Origin: Caldilineaceae bacterium | GTDB taxonomy: Bacteria; Chloroflexota; Anaerolineae; Caldilineales; Caldilineaceae | DNA length: 64,000 nt | Reading direction: 5' to 3' | Assembly: GCA_020846635.1 (NCBI GenBank) | Contig: JADLDO010000006.1 | Span: 62,001 to 126,000 of the forward strand | Part shown: in pieces, positions 1-9,116 of the stretch | How the letters are laid out: every line of letters starts with the position of its first letter | How positions within the stretch are numbered: position 1 is the stretch's first letter | Translations under genes and position numbers: made by a program | Notes under the pieces: generated by a model | What the model saw: only the letters and a program-made list of their open reading frames with translations | Database searches by the model: none | What the model was told of the DNA's origin: nothing

Positions 1-551
1 GCTGCACGCGTGCGGAAGATATCGCGCACTTCGGGGTTGGCAATCAAATCCACATAGCGGCGACGATAGCGTGTCTCGCGATCGCGCACCCCATGCCACT
101 TGTCGGGCATCGGCTTGAGTGTCTTGCTCAAGAACTGGATCGAAGTGGCATCCACGCTCACCTCGCCCGTTTTGGTCACGGTTAAGGGGCCTGTCGCCCC
201 AATGAAGTCACCCAGATCGACAAACTTCTTCCAGATGTTGTTGTAGAAACCTTCTGGAAGATTGTCACGGCGCAGGAGGATTTGGATTGTGCCGCTGCCA
301 TCTTCGATGTTGGCAAAGCTCATCTTGCCCATGTCGCGGATGCGCTTGAGCCGCCCGGTCACAACGACAATCTCTTCGCTAGCGCCGGATTCATAGAGGG
401 CGCGCGCTTCGGCGATGGTGTGGGTACGCTGGACGCGCGCCGGATAGGGGTCGATGCCCGCGGCAATCAACCCCTTCAAATTGGCAAGGCGCGCTTGTTC
501 TTGGTCCGTTAGGTTGCTGGGGTCAAACAAGTCCAGAGGCGAATCGGTCAC
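1..551 (-). CDS. lysS: Lysine--tRNA ligase (N-terminal part, truncated by left window edge)
   Basis: Reverse-strand translation from GTG at 551: VTDSPLDLFDPSNLTDQEQARLANLKGLIAAGIDPYP...VVTGRLKRIRDMGKMSFANIEDGSGTIQ...KWHGVRDRETRYRRRYVDLIANPEVR, typical of class II LysRS anticodon-binding domain and motif 1 region. Confidence 0.9.
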   Translation of the reverse strand, partial: MTDSPLDLFDPSNLTDQEQARLANLKGLIAAGIDPYPARVQRTHTIAEARALYESGASEEIVVVTGRLKRIRDMGKMSFANIEDGSGTIQILLRRDNLPEGFYNNIWKKFVDLGDFIGATGPLTVTKTGEVSVDATSIQFLSKTLKPMPDKWHGVRDRETRYRRRYVDLIANPEVRDIFRTRA

Positions 552-668
552 CGTCGCTGTCCTTTTGAATCTATATGGCTTTTGAAAGATTGAGCTTACA
601 GCGATCGGCCCGCAGATGACAAGTTTGGCTTTGTCTCAAATGGGAGTTGCACAGCCGATGCAGGGGCG

Positions 669-1145
669 TTATTTGATCTTCAATACTTCGAAGATAATTT
701 CGCCACCAGGAGATTGAACCGTCGCCTTGTGACCGACACGTTTGCCAATCAATGCCTTGCCAATTGGGCTGCTGTTGCTGATGCGCCCCTGTGTGGGGTC
801 AGCTTCCACCGAACCAACGATGGTATAGGTCTCCTCGAAATCTGTGCCCTCTTCGCGCACAATCACTGTGCGACCGAGTGAGACTTCACCCTTGGGCTGC
901 GCATGATCTTCGATGAGTTGGGCATTCTTGAGTAGGTTTTCTAACTCACGGATACGGCCTTCTAAGAAGCCTTGCGCTGTCTTGGCCTCGTCATAGCCTG
1001 CGTTCTCGCTGATATCGCCCTCGGCCTTCGCCTCCGCGATCATCTGCGCGACTTCCTTACGCTTGGTTTCCGTAAGATATTCGTATTCCTCTTGAATCTT
1101 CTTAAGACCTTCACCTGTTAAATAGACTGGTTCATTGTTCGCCAT
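669..1145 (-). CDS. greA: Transcription elongation factor GreA
   Basis: 158 aa; YLTGEGLKKIQEEYEYLTETKRKEVAQMIAEAKAEGDISENAGYDEAK is the GreA coiled-coil; C-terminal SPIGKALIGKRVGHKATVQSPGGE. Confidence 0.96.
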   Translation of the reverse strand: MANNEPVYLTGEGLKKIQEEYEYLTETKRKEVAQMIAEAKAEGDISENAGYDEAKTAQGFLEGRIRELENLLKNAQLIEDHAQPKGEVSLGRTVIVREEGTDFEETYTIVGSVEADPTQGRISNSSPIGKALIGKRVGHKATVQSPGGEIIFEVLKIK

Positions 1146-1480
1146 AACCGCATTTCTCCATGAAAAAACACCGCCTGGTGGGGCGGCGCCTCCAAAACTA
1201 CTGTTGTGCTTAGCATAAAGTAATGGCCGACCTGCCCTGTGTGCCAGTTGTTCGTACGAGACTGGACTTTACACAGCGACTTAGGGTCGGCTCAATCTTC
1301 TTCTCCCTATTATAGCTCATATGTCCAGATATGCAAATCCAATTTGGCGCTAACCTGGAGACAGGGCTATGATCGAGTGCAAGCGACCTGCTGTGATTCT
1401 CGACTGTGATTTTTGGTAATGATTTTTGGCAAAGGCTCTTGCCCACATCTGCGGCGAGCCTAAGAAGATTTGGATATCCC

Positions 1481-2278
1481 ATGACGCAAGCAACCGAGTC
1501 TACCCGTCTGGTTTTTGACCGCTTCACCCGCTTCTATGACGAGGATTACCGGCACTATGACGAGGACATTGAGGCCATTGTCCACTTGGCGCAAGAGATG
1601 GATGGGCCGGTGTTGGAGCTAGGGTGCGGTACGGGGCGGCTGCTGCTGCCGCTGGTGGCGGCTGGGTTGCCGGTCACGGGCGTGGACATTAGCCCGGCAT
1701 TGCTGGCGCTGGCACGCGCCAAGTTGGGCAAGGTTCCGCATGGCGACCGTGTGACGCTGGTGGAGGCCGATCTGCGTGACTTGACGTTGCCCCAGCGCGA
1801 CTACGCCTTTGCCTTTTGCACCAGCAACACGTTGATGCACCTGGCTGATGCCGCCGACCAGTTGACCGCGTTGGAGCGCGCTGCGACTCATTTGCGCCCT
1901 GGCGGTCTGTTGATGCTTGACCTGTTTCACCCCGACATTGCACGCTTGGTAGAGGTGCATGGCGTGATGGAACTGGCCGATCAATGGCTGCGGGAGGATG
2001 GCACAGAGGTGATGAAATGGAGTGTGCGTACGCTCGATTTGGCGGAGCAACTGCAAGAGACGCTTTTCATCTATGAGGAGATCGGCCCCGACGGCAGCGT
2101 GCGGCGAACGCGCTGTCCTTTTACCTTGCGCTTTCTGTGGCGCAATGAAGCGGAGTTGATGCTGCGGCTGGCGGGGCTACAGGTGGAGGCCGTCTGGGGC
2201 GATTTTGAGGGTACGCCCTATGACAATCAGAGCGAACATCTGATTCTGCTGGCGACAAAGCCTGATAGCAGCAGGTAA
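1481..2278 (+). CDS. Class I SAM-dependent methyltransferase
   Basis: VLELGCGTGRLLLPLVAAGLPVTGVDISPALLALAR motif I; start chosen at internal ATG 1481 (ORF opens at 1406). Confidence 0.85.
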   Translation: MTQATESTRLVFDRFTRFYDEDYRHYDEDIEAIVHLAQEMDGPVLELGCGTGRLLLPLVAAGLPVTGVDISPALLALARAKLGKVPHGDRVTLVEADLRDLTLPQRDYAFAFCTSNTLMHLADAADQLTALERAATHLRPGGLLMLDLFHPDIARLVEVHGVMELADQWLREDGTEVMKWSVRTLDLAEQLQETLFIYEEIGPDGSVRRTRCPFTLRFLWRNEAELMLRLAGLQVEAVWGDFEGTPYDNQSEHLILLATKPDSSR

Positions 2279-2360
2279 ACTTTGCAAACTGGCGCACCCA
2301 GAAGAAACTCACGTTCAGAGTGAGCTTCTTCTGGGTACGTATGGGTAGATATTCTCGGCG

Positions 2361-2777
2361 TTACGCTTTTTGACCAGCGATGTTCACCATCCAGTTAACG
2401 CCGAACTTGTCAGTGAGCATACCAAATGTGTCACCCCACGGGGCCTTCTCGAATGGCACCGTGATCGTGCTGCCGCTCGAAAGCTTGTCCCAGTAGCCTC
2501 TTAATTCTGCCTCGTTTTCGCCACTGAGCGATATACTAAGCTGTGACCCCTCGCTGTATTCCATGCCATTGGGTGTGTCAGACGCCATCAACGTGATGCC
2601 GTTGTTCGCTTCCAACTGCGCGTGCATAATTTTGTTGTCTTCGCTGGGGTCTTGAGATGCATGAGATTCTTTGAAGGTGTTCAGCGTAAGGTTGCCGCCA
2701 AAGACGGATTTATAGAACTCCATCGCCTCGCGGGCATTATCCTTAAAGCTAATGTACGGGTTGAGTAGGGTGGGCAT
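2361..2777 (-). CDS. VOC family / PhnB-like protein
   Basis: 138 aa; LLNPYISFKDNAREAMEFYKSVFGGNLTL...GDTFGMLTDKFGVNWMVNI, typical of PhnB/glyoxalase-fold proteins. Confidence 0.88.
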   Translation of the reverse strand: MPTLLNPYISFKDNAREAMEFYKSVFGGNLTLNTFKESHASQDPSEDNKIMHAQLEANNGITLMASDTPNGMEYSEGSQLSISLSGENEAELRGYWDKLSSGSTITVPFEKAPWGDTFGMLTDKFGVNWMVNIAGQKA

Positions 2778-2976
2778 AGTTCCTCCTGGGTTCGCGCTTA
2801 TATGACAAAACTGTCTGTAGGATAGAGGGGATGAGCCGTTGGCATCCGTTCAGGTTTGGCTCAGGTCAGATGCCTGCACACGAAATTATAGAACAAAAGT
2901 TCTGATATGTCAACGTCCAATTTTTTTCTTGAAGGGGACGTTTGTATCAGAAATATAAGTTTGGCGTCATGAAGTA

Positions 2977-3004
2977 TTGACATACTGTGGTATAGTAGTA
3001 TGTA
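2977..3004 (+). promoter_or_regulatory. Candidate sigma70-type promoter with overlapping inverted repeat
   Basis: TTGACA at 2977-2982, weak TATGTA at 2999-3004 (16-bp spacer); ACATACT (2980-2986) and AGTATGT (2997-3003) form a perfect 7-bp inverted repeat. Confidence 0.4.
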
Positions 3005-3006
3005 GC

Positions 3007-3103
3007 GAGCTGGGTGGTCACAGGGCAAATGAGTGCCCCTTGAGGGTAGCAGGCTTCGCCTGACCGTGTGACATTTATGTCCCTCGTGGACTTCCCCAGC
3101 TTC
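3007..3103 (+). ncRNA. Candidate compact structured RNA, possible pseudoknot
   Basis: By-eye pairing: 3008-3014/3095-3101, 3017-3022/3067-3072, 3023-3027/3034-3038, 3050-3054/3058-3062, and 3042-3046 (GAGGG)/3081-3085 (CCCUC) crossing the second stem; U-rich tract follows. Strand not proven. Confidence 0.4.
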
Positions 3104-3105
3104 TT

Positions 3106-3600
3106 TTATTTCTGTAATAGACGAGCGATCTCCTCATAGCTAATTACGCGTTCGGCTGTTGCCTTGCCATCGTATATCTGCTTTGCCAGCCTATCAGCCT
3201 TGCTTCCTTTTACGTTCTCAAAAATGATCATCCCAGACGTAGCATCTGGCTTATTGGTACGGATGAGTGCCAAGAGTAGATTCTTGATCGTTGCCTCTAC
3301 CTGAGGGCCGTCATAATCCTTGTCAATGACAATCAAGTCAATTGTGCCGAATGACTCACGCACGACTAGGTACACCAGTACTGCCAGCAAGCGATAGCGA
3401 TCTGATTTTACTCCATACAGTTCCTTAATCAGTCTCCGAGCCTTCTGCTTTACATTGTGGGGTACCATATAGGCTCGTTGCTGTTGGTCATTTGCCATCA
3501 CTATGGCGCTGTTTCGTACCCAATGCTCTATCTTGGCACTGAGATCGACGTAGACTGTGATTGCCACTCGCGTTGATTCTCCTAAATGAAGCTTGCCCAT
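3106..3600 (-). CDS. Small hypothetical protein, possible RNase H-like fold
   Basis: 164 aa; VYVDLS (first strand with Asp), DLIVIDKDYDG, and C-terminal ENVKGSKADRLAKQIYDGK resemble the Asp positions and the AD-x-LA helix of RNase H-like proteins. Confidence 0.5.
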   Translation of the reverse strand: MGKLHLGESTRVAITVYVDLSAKIEHWVRNSAIVMANDQQQRAYMVPHNVKQKARRLIKELYGVKSDRYRLLAVLVYLVVRESFGTIDLIVIDKDYDGPQVEATIKNLLLALIRTNKPDATSGMIIFENVKGSKADRLAKQIYDGKATAERVISYEEIARLLQK

Positions 3601-3740
3601 GTCTGGAACAGCCTGACGTTAAGGAGCCAGAATCTTGGCAACAAAAAACGTCCCTGATCGGACGGTTAAAGAAGGGGTATTGGGTATCTTTGTACGCGAT
3701 TTCTAAACAGTCAGTAATTAACCGTGTCTTTACATAGGAT

Positions 3741-3790
3741 ATATAGATGTAAGGGATTGGACCATATGGTCCAATCCCTTACATCTATAT
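3741..3790. repeat. Perfect 50-bp palindrome
   Basis: ATATAGATGTAAGGGATTGGACCAT (3741-3765) followed directly by its exact reverse complement ATGGTCCAATCCCTTACATCTATAT (3766-3790). Confidence 0.97.
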
Positions 3791-3820
3791 CGGCGCATGA
3801 TTAAACGCGAACTTTTACCC

Positions 3821-6472
3821 CTAGCACTCGCTGTACCCACACGTTGCACACTTGCGGCAGCCTTCGATGTTGAGGAAGGCTGCTTCACCACATTCGGGAC
3901 AGATGTCGCCGATGGGACGTTGGGCGATGGGCAGAGCTAGCTGTTCGTGCCGTTCTTCCTCGCGCATGGGGGGTAGGTCGCTTAGATGCTCGGCGAGGAC
4001 TTGGGCGACGCCATCGGGCAGACTGCGTACGCGGTTCGCACCAAAGCCCAGCGGTCTCCCGCCACCGATACCCGCCATTTCATCCAGCACCCAGCGCAGC
4101 CGTTCGTTTGCCGGTAGAGCGGAGGGCATGCGCAGGATGAGGCTGATCAAACGGCCTGTGGCCTCGGAGACGGCGGCAACATCGCTGCCGACCTTACCGA
4201 CATTGAGGAAGACCTCAAAGGGTTCGCCACGCTCATCGCTGTTGACGGTGATGTAGGCAGTACCGAGCGGCGTCTCCTTGCGATAGGTGCTGCCGCGCAG
4301 GATCGAGGGACGCGGGCGTTTGGTGACGACCGGCCTGACATCATGCACCGCCGGTGTGATCTCGGCACGCTTGCTTTCATGGCCCGCGGTGCCGTTGCCA
4401 TTGGTCCCGTTCGCATATGCAGCTTCGGGCGCGTGCCCATTTGCCGTAATGGCGCTGACGGCGACGGGCGCATCGTCAGTCTTCTTCTCTTTGGTCGCTT
4501 TGGTCTCCAACACAACCTCTTGTCGGCTGCCCGTGACGTAGACGGTCAAGCCCTTGCAGCCCAACTCCCATGCCAACAGATAGGCATTGGCAACATCGGC
4601 CTCGGTCGCACCTTCGGGGAAGTTACAGGTCTTGCTGATGCTGTTGTCCACAAAGGCTTGGATGGCCGCTTGCATGCGTACATGCTCGTCGGCGCTGATG
4701 TCGCTGCTGACGACAAAGGTATGGCGCAACGCTTCGGGCAGCTCCATGATGTCTTGGCAGCTTCCACTCATGGCAACCCGCTGCTTGATCGACTCCTTCT
4801 GCCTCTCGCTCAACTCGGTAGCATTAAGCGCCTCCTCAAAGCGGGGGCTGGTGTAGGGCAGTTCTACATTCTTGTCGCCGTCCTTAAAGTGGCGAATATA
4901 GCCCAGAGCAAAGACCGGCTCACAGCCATAGCCTTCGCAGCCGCAGACCGTGGCAATCGTGCCGGTGGGGGCTACGGTGGTCTGGGCAGCGTTGCGGATG
5001 CCATGTTCTTCAATGCCACCGACGATCATTTGCCAATCCAGCGAAGGACGGCCCCAATCGCGGCGGAAGGGGGTGACAGGGGTAGGGGTCTGCCACTTCA
5101 TGCCGCCCGCCTGCTTGGGATCATAGATGGAGCCTTCGTAGGCGAGAAATGGGCCGCGGTCGCCTGCAAGCTCGATGCTCTTTTCCATGCAGTGATAGCG
5201 CACAAATTCCATAATCTGGGCGGCGAACTCCTGCCCTTCTTCGCTGCCATAGCGGATGCCCAGGAGGTACATCATATCGCCCAGCCCCATGATGCCCAGG
5301 CCGATACGACGGGCGCGATAAGCTGCCTCCGCCACTTCGGGAATAACCGGCACATAGGCGTTGGCTGTCACAACATTATCCAGGAAATGGGTACTTTCAT
5401 AGATAGAGCGGCGCAGCAGATCCCAATCGACTACCGGCTTGCCGTTAGCGTCATACGTGACATGGACACCCAAGTTGATTGAGCCAAGGCAGCAGTTCTC
5501 ATAGGGGCCGAGCCACTGTTCTCCGCATGGGTTTGTCGCCTCCAGGGCATAGAGATGAGGGACGGGATTGGAACGGTTGGCGGCGTCGATAAAGAGCGCG
5601 CCCGGCTCGCCGTTGTGGTGGGCATATTTGACGATCTTGTCAAAGAGGTCGCGGGCGCGTACGCTCTTCCAGACTTCGCCATTGCGCGGGTTGATCAGCT
5701 CAAAATCGGTGTCATCCTTGACCGCTTGCATAAAGGCATCGGTGATGGCAACGGAGATGTTAAAGTTGGAAATGGAGCCTTCTTTGGCCTTGCACTCGAT
5801 AAATTCTTCGATGTCCGGATGATCCACGCGCAGGACACCCATATTGGCACCGCGCCTTGTGCCGCCCTGTGCGATCTCACCAAAAGCTTGGTCATAGACG
5901 CGCAGGAAGCCTACCGGGCCGGTGGCGCGACCGGCAGAGGTGTGAACAATGTCGTTCTTGGGGCGCAGGCGGCTGAAGGAGAAGCCGTTGCCACCACCGG
6001 TCTGTTGGATGAGGGCAGCGACACGCAAAGTGCTAAAGATGCCGTCGCGCCCCTTGCCCATATCATCTTCGATGGGCAGCACAAAACAGGCTGCCAGTTG
6101 GCCCAGGGGTGTGCCTGCGCCGGTAAAGGTAGGGCTGTTGGGGAAGAAGCGATATTCGGAAAGCAGCTTATAGAATGCTTCTGCCGCGCCTTCGGCATCG
6201 CCCTTGTGCTGGTTTTCGGCCTGGGCAATGTGATAGGCGATGCGATAGAACATGCCCGCCGGGGTCTCCAGCAGATTGCCGTCGAGGTCGCGGCGCAGAT
6301 AGCGCCGCTCCAGCACCTTGCGGCTGTTGTCGGTTAGGTTGATCTTGCTTTCCTCTACATAATCGGGTGGTGTGAGTGTGACACGCTGCCCGGCCACATT
6401 TTCAATGACAGTCGTTGCCCCATGCCGGTTGGTGGGAGCAGTGTCGGCGGTCAGGGTGGCTTTTGTTTGCAT
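3821..6472 (-). CDS. nrdJ: Vitamin B12-dependent ribonucleotide reductase (class II)
   Basis: 883 aa; [70 protein letters not shown]-type C-terminal domain and CPECG...[12 protein letters not shown] tail. Confidence 0.95.
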   Translation of the reverse strand: MQTKATLTADTAPTNRHGATTVIENVAGQRVTLTPPDYVEESKINLTDNSRKVLERRYLRRDLDGNLLETPAGMFYRIAYHIAQAENQHKGDAEGAAEAFYKLLSEYRFFPNSPTFTGAGTPLGQLAACFVLPIEDDMGKGRDGIFSTLRVAALIQQTGGGNGFSFSRLRPKNDIVHTSAGRATGPVGFLRVYDQAFGEIAQGGTRRGANMGVLRVDHPDIEEFIECKAKEGSISNFNISVAITDAFMQAVKDDTDFELINPRNGEVWKSVRARDLFDKIVKYAHHNGEPGALFIDAANRSNPVPHLYALEATNPCGEQWLGPYENCCLGSINLGVHVTYDANGKPVVDWDLLRRSIYESTHFLDNVVTANAYVPVIPEVAEAAYRARRIGLGIMGLGDMMYLLGIRYGSEEGQEFAAQIMEFVRYHCMEKSIELAGDRGPFLAYEGSIYDPKQAGGMKWQTPTPVTPFRRDWGRPSLDWQMIVGGIEEHGIRNAAQTTVAPTGTIATVCGCEGYGCEPVFALGYIRHFKDGDKNVELPYTSPRFEEALNATELSERQKESIKQRVAMSGSCQDIMELPEALRHTFVVSSDISADEHVRMQAAIQAFVDNSISKTCNFPEGATEADVANAYLLAWELGCKGLTVYVTGSRQEVVLETKATKEKKTDDAPVAVSAITANGHAPEAAYANGTNGNGTAGHESKRAEITPAVHDVRPVVTKRPRPSILRGSTYRKETPLGTAYITVNSDERGEPFEVFLNVGKVGSDVAAVSEATGRLISLILRMPSALPANERLRWVLDEMAGIGGGRPLGFGANRVRSLPDGVAQVLAEHLSDLPPMREEERHEQLALPIAQRPIGDICPECGEAAFLNIEGCRKCATCGYSEC

Positions 6473-6596
6473 GATCGATTCTCCTCCAGGTAGACACCAC
6501 TATGATAGCTAGGCGGTTTGCACAACGCAGATACCAAACTGCCGCAATAGAAATTCATGCCAAAGCAAGCCTCAAAGAGCCGCACTGGCACATGGG

Positions 6597-6631
6597 AAAA
6601 AAAGCGCAGGCTGCGGCTGGGCCAAGCCTGC
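6597..6631 (-). terminator. Intrinsic terminator between nrdR and nrdJ
   Basis: On minus strand: GCAGGCT...AGCCTGC stem (6606-6612/6625-6631) followed by GCTTTTTTT (A-run at 6597-6603 on plus). Confidence 0.7.
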
Positions 6632-6750
6632 ACTATGAAGAAGTACTTCGACTTCAACTGTGCTTAAATTGAAAGGAACCTAAGAACGATGACGAAAGCT
6701 ACACCATTTGGCTACGCCGATTTAGATACATTTCTCGGTCTAGTTGGGGT

Positions 6751-7194
6751 CTAGCGACCCATCAAGCGGTCGATCTCGGAGCGCAGTTCGTTGAGATCGT
6801 TGATCTCCAGATAGACACTGGCAAAACGGATATAGGCGACTTGATCGGTTTGGGCCAGATGGTCGAGAACCAAGTTGCCGATGATGTTGCTGGACACTTC
6901 AGAGCGACCGAGGCTTTGGAGTGCTTCTTCAATCTGCACGACGATGTGCTCAATGGCGTCACTGCTAACGGGGCGTTTGGTGGCGGCGATTTGAATCCCA
7001 GAGAGCAACTTTTGCCGGTCATAGGCTTCGCGGCGTCCATCACTCTTGACGACCAACAGGCTGGCGGCGACATGCTCATAGGTAGTAAAACGCTGGTCAC
7101 AATTTTCACAGCGCCGCCGCCGCCGGATGCCATCGGCGGCATCGCGGGTATCAATCACTTTGTGTTGAGAATGCCCACAATGGGGACAGCGCAT
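6751..7194 (-). CDS. nrdR: Transcriptional repressor NrdR
   Basis: 147 aa; [42 protein letters not shown] zinc ribbon plus ATP-cone. Confidence 0.96.
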   Translation of the reverse strand: MRCPHCGHSQHKVIDTRDAADGIRRRRRCENCDQRFTTYEHVAASLLVVKSDGRREAYDRQKLLSGIQIAATKRPVSSDAIEHIVVQIEEALQSLGRSEVSSNIIGNLVLDHLAQTDQVAYIRFASVYLEINDLNELRSEIDRLMGR

Positions 7195-7304
7195 AGCAAT
7201 TTTGACTAGATCTGTTTAGAAATTTGATTGGAAAGTTGGTTAGAATTGAAACCTACGCTCTCTCCCTTTTGCCTATCCAATGGGGCCGGGGAAGGAGACA
7301 TAAC

Positions 7305-7351
7305 TCACCATATATTGTGTTATTGTTAATGAATGCTACTATATATAGGCT
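7305..7351 (-). promoter_or_regulatory. Pair of NrdR boxes upstream of nrdR
   Basis: TCACCATATATTGTGT (7305-7320) and CTACTATATATAGGCT (7336-7351), 31 bp start-to-start, similar to the ACACWATATATWGTGT-type consensus. Confidence 0.75.
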
Positions 7352-7568
7352 GTTTCGGTGCGTAGTGTAGCATACCTTTACGGGGCTTGCAAATAGAAAA
7401 ACAGGTGTTCTGTCAGGAGAACAGGGGTATTTCCAGGCGTGCAACCAGAAAATTTAAGGTGGGAAGATCTGTTGCGATTCGGCATACTGGATGCAACAAA
7501 AGAATGGGGAGGAGAGGGATCGCCGTAGATAGAATAGGGCAACGCCAAAGGCGGATAAAATGAAACAG

Positions 7569-7601
7569 AAAAAGCGGGTGTATCGACTAGACACACCCGC
7601 T
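7569..7601 (-). terminator. Intrinsic terminator downstream of ftsZ
   Basis: Minus strand AGCGGGTGT...ACACCCGCT stem followed by TTTTT. Confidence 0.8.
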
Positions 7602-7658
7602 TCGGGGCTGCAAAAGTGGGGGACAGAAACCTAGAAATCAGGGGAGAATTGGCGACGG

Positions 7659-8807
7659 TTAGCGCCCGTTGCTGCGTGAGCGGCGCAGGAAAGACGGAAT
7701 ATCCAGGTCGTCGCGCTCAAAGGTACGCACCTTGTAATCGTTGGGAGGCGGGGGTTGCTGTGGCCGGCTGGTCTCTGGACGCGGCTGATTTGAACGATTG
7801 TCATAATTGCGCTGGTTGTTATATTGCGGCAGATCCTCGCTATCCTGGCGATCAAAGCCGGTGGCGATGACCGTCAGATGGATCTCCTCCTTGATGTTCG
7901 GGTCGATGACCGCACCAAAGATGATATTAGACTCAGGGTGAGCCGCAGCGCGAATGACCTCGGCAGCTTCGTTGACCTCAAAGAGGCTTAGGTCATTGCC
8001 TCCCTTGATATTAAAGAGGATCGAGCGTGCACCGTCGATGGAGACATCGAGCAGCGCGCTGTGGATGGCCTCCTGCACAGCATCTTTGGCGCGATTCTCG
8101 CCCGTCCCGCGGCCAATTGCCATCAGGGCCGCGCCGCCTTCGATCATCACCGCGCGCACATCGGCAAAGTCGAGATTGACCAAGCCAGGAATGGTGATCA
8201 ATTCGCTGATGCCCTGAATACCCTGTCGCAGCACATCATCGGCAGTGCGGAAGGCTTGGTTGATGCTGACCTTCTTGTCCACTACCTGTAAAAGCCGGTC
8301 GTTGGGGATGGCGATGAGCGTATCCACATTGTTCTTTAGCTCATCCAGCGCGCCTTCCGCCGAACGGCGGCGATGGCTGCCCTCAAAGGTGAAAGGCCGC
8401 GTGACGACGCCAATGGTCAGCGCACCCAAATCGCGCGCAATACCGGCGATGACCGGCGATGCACCCGACCCTGTGCCGCCACCCATACCCGCGGTCACAA
8501 AGATCATGTCTGCGCCTTCGAGAACCTCTCGAATCTCCTCGCGGCTTTCTTCCGCGGCGCGCTGCCCGATCTCCGGGTTGCCACCAGAGCCAAGCCCTTT
8601 GGTCAACTTGTCGCCAATGCGTAGACGAATCGGGGAATTCGAGAGCATGAGCGCTTGGGCATCGGTGTTGACCGAAATGAATTCGACACCTTGCAGACCT
8701 TCTTCGATCATACGATTGACCGCGTTTTGACCACCGCCGCCAATCCCCACTACTTTGATCTTGGCAAAATTTTCAACGAACTGAGGCTGAGAATTACTTC
8801 GCGCCAT
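7659..8807 (-). CDS. ftsZ: Cell division protein FtsZ
   Basis: [36 protein letters not shown]...[12 protein letters not shown]; conserved C-terminal [11 protein letters not shown]; start placed at the internal Met (MARSNSQPQ). Confidence 0.97.
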   Translation of the reverse strand: MARSNSQPQFVENFAKIKVVGIGGGGQNAVNRMIEEGLQGVEFISVNTDAQALMLSNSPIRLRIGDKLTKGLGSGGNPEIGQRAAEESREEIREVLEGADMIFVTAGMGGGTGSGASPVIAGIARDLGALTIGVVTRPFTFEGSHRRRSAEGALDELKNNVDTLIAIPNDRLLQVVDKKVSINQAFRTADDVLRQGIQGISELITIPGLVNLDFADVRAVMIEGGAALMAIGRGTGENRAKDAVQEAIHSALLDVSIDGARSILFNIKGGNDLSLFEVNEAAEVIRAAAHPESNIIFGAVIDPNIKEEIHLTVIATGFDRQDSEDLPQYNNQRNYDNRSNQPRPETSRPQQPPPPNDYKVRTFERDDLDIPSFLRRSRSNGR

Positions 8808-8930
8808 GTTCTGCTCCTTCTGTTGACCCATATCTTGTCCAAACGAGTCCATTACACCACCATCTCCCTTGACATAACAACCGTACTTCCCTACATCCAT
8901 ACTCAACCGATATGCAATCCTCTACCCAAT

Positions 8931-8966
8931 CTCTGCTTAATTCTCTGCTTAATTCTCTGCTTAATA
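8931..8966. repeat. 12-bp tandem repeat x3 upstream of ftsZ
   Basis: CTCTGCTTAATT CTCTGCTTAATT CTCTGCTTAATA. Confidence 0.95.
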
Positions 8967-9116
8967 AGGTCAGTGTAGCCACATGATGATAGATAATAAG
9001 AACGATGATCTGTGGGGCTGCCTTAGCACGTGGTTCCGCAACTAGATAGCGGCAATGTGGTCATTGTGTGCGTAATTACTACGTGATTATGTACATAGTA
9101 TAAATGGTTAGACCTA

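Noticed and set aside
4343-5482. 379-aa plus-strand ORF opposite nrdJ (and 5555-6337)
   Set aside because: Antisense shadow of a highly conserved gene in GC-rich DNA; composition not protein-like (His/Gly/Ala-rich, no motif).
6473-6596. NrdR box directly upstream of nrdJ
   Set aside because: Only a loose match (near CACCACTATGATAGC); no second box at 31-32 bp.
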